Shown here: piece by piece, positions 63,444-64,000 of the stretch
How the letters are laid out: each line of letters starts with the position of its first letter
How positions within the stretch are numbered: position 1 is the stretch's first letter
From: Bradyrhizobium sp. CCBAU 53351
GTDB taxonomy: Bacteria; Pseudomonadota; Alphaproteobacteria; Rhizobiales; Xanthobacteraceae
Assembly (NCBI RefSeq): GCF_015291745.1
Contig: NZ_CP030059.1
Location: 3,685,501-3,749,500 of the forward strand
DNA length: 64,000 nucleotides
Direction of reading: 5' to 3'
The notes under the pieces: generated by a model
What the model saw: only the letters and a program-made list of their open reading frames with translations
Database searches by the model: none
What the model was told of the DNA's origin: nothing
Made by a program: the position numbers and the translations under genes

Positions 63444-64000
63444 ATGTCATGATCATCGCCGCCAAGGAGATCCACCAGGCCATCCGCAATCGCTGGGTGC
63501 TTGCCGCAACGCTCCTGCTCGCCGGGCTTGCTTTGTCGCTGACCTTTCTCGGCAGCGCGCCGACCGGGAATGTGGGCGTTCGCACGCTGGACGTGGTCGT
63601 CGTCAGCCTGTCGAGCCTGACGATCTTTCTCGTTCCGCTCATCGCGCTTCTGATCTCTCATGACGCCATCGTCGGCGAGATGGAACGCGGGACGATGCTG
63701 TTGCTGCTGAGCTACCCGGTCGCGCGATGGCAGGTGCTGCTCGGCAAGTTCCTGGGCCACCTCGCCGTCCTCGCTTTTGCGACGTGCCTCGGCTACGGCG
63801 CGGCGGTTGGAGCGCTGGCGGCGACGGGCAGCCAGATCGACGGCGATAGTCTGCTGGCGTTCGGGGCCATGGTGGGCTCCTCGGTGCTCCTCGGCGCCGT
63901 TTTCGTCGCGATCGGATATCTGGTCAGCGCGCTCGTGCGGGACCGCGGAACGGCAGCCGGCATCTGTATCGGATTGTGGCTGCTGCTGGTGCTGATCTAC
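63440..64000 (+). CDS. nosY: NosY, membrane subunit of the NosFY transporter (cut by window end)
   Basis: 187 residues are present. The start MNVMIIAAKEIHQAIRNRWVLA is typical of NosY, with membrane helices from about 20, 45, 105, 145 and 175. The frame is open at the window edge, so the gene is partial here. nosL and nosX are expected downstream in Bradyrhizobium-type clusters but are out of view. Confidence 0.94.
   Translation, partial: MNVMIIAAKEIHQAIRNRWVLAATLLLAGLALSLTFLGSAPTGNVGVRTLDVVVVSLSSLTIFLVPLIALLISHDAIVGEMERGTMLLLLSYPVARWQVLLGKFLGHLAVLAFATCLGYGAAVGALAATGSQIDGDSLLAFGAMVGSSVLLGAVFVAIGYLVSALVRDRGTAAGICIGLWLLLVLIY

Overview
The window is GC-rich alphaproteobacterial chromosome and most resembles Bradyrhizobium or a close relative (Nitrobacteraceae). 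The reasons are a Tat-signal NosZ in a nosRZDFY order, a FixJ/FixK-type regulator pair with FixK-type palindromes (TTGA-N6-TCAA), two rhizobial-type extragenic palindrome families, an alphaproteobacterial ATPase zeta-type protein, several TRAP transporters and IalB/RlpA-type envelope proteins. The genus is inferred from gene content, not from a database match. No rRNA, CRISPR array, intact insertion sequence or phage is visible. One tRNA (Ser, UGA) is present.

Layout. 1-3945: the end of a peptide/oligopeptide ABC importer operon (substrate-binding C-terminus, two ATPases, two permeases, joined by 4-base overlaps). 4221-6616: ilvD and a small exported protein. 6927-7016: tRNA-Ser. 7486-10139: a minimal K+ channel-like protein and a regulatory knot (FixK-type activator, FixJ-type response regulator, single-domain receiver). 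10152-29376: a run of genes around four perfect 14-bp FixK-type boxes at 13404, 15921, 22339 and 26259. These genes encode two AspT-type exchangers, a long PLP-dependent Orn/Lys/Arg-type decarboxylase, a YoaK-type protein, a SulP transporter, polyphosphate kinase 2, a HlyD-type adaptor, an orphan sensor kinase, DUF3300 and DUF2950 envelope proteins and two paralogous glycine-rich exported proteins. 29548-33007: small membrane or exported proteins and a phospholipase D-VTT fusion coupled to an exo/endonuclease-family protein. 33134-37857: small conserved proteins, the zeta-type protein, a UPF0114 protein, RlpA and an epoxide-hydrolase-like enzyme. 38011-44730: housekeeping genes (DD-carboxypeptidase, tmk, holB, metG with a histone-H1-like tail, TatD nuclease, PhnP-like hydrolase). 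44909-54112: two TRAP transporters, one as three genes and one with fused permeases, around an autotransporter-barrel protein and an acyl-CoA ligase. 54601-56711: a creatinase/prolidase-type M24 protein and a ferritin-like protein. 56891-64000: nosR, nosZ, nosD, nosF and the start of nosY (nitrous oxide reduction to N2).

How it fits together. The central 20 kb looks like a low-oxygen response module. The FixK-type protein is encoded next to it, and each perfect box sits 57-69 bases from the preferred start codon(s) it faces. Two boxes lie between divergent genes. The decarboxylase and AspT-type exchangers suggest a substrate/product antiport cycle that would consume protons and help maintain membrane potential, with PPK2 handling polyphosphate energy. 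This is inference from gene content and sites. The nos operon is also an oxygen-limited function but has no perfect FixK box in its upstream region; a different 16-bp palindrome lies there.
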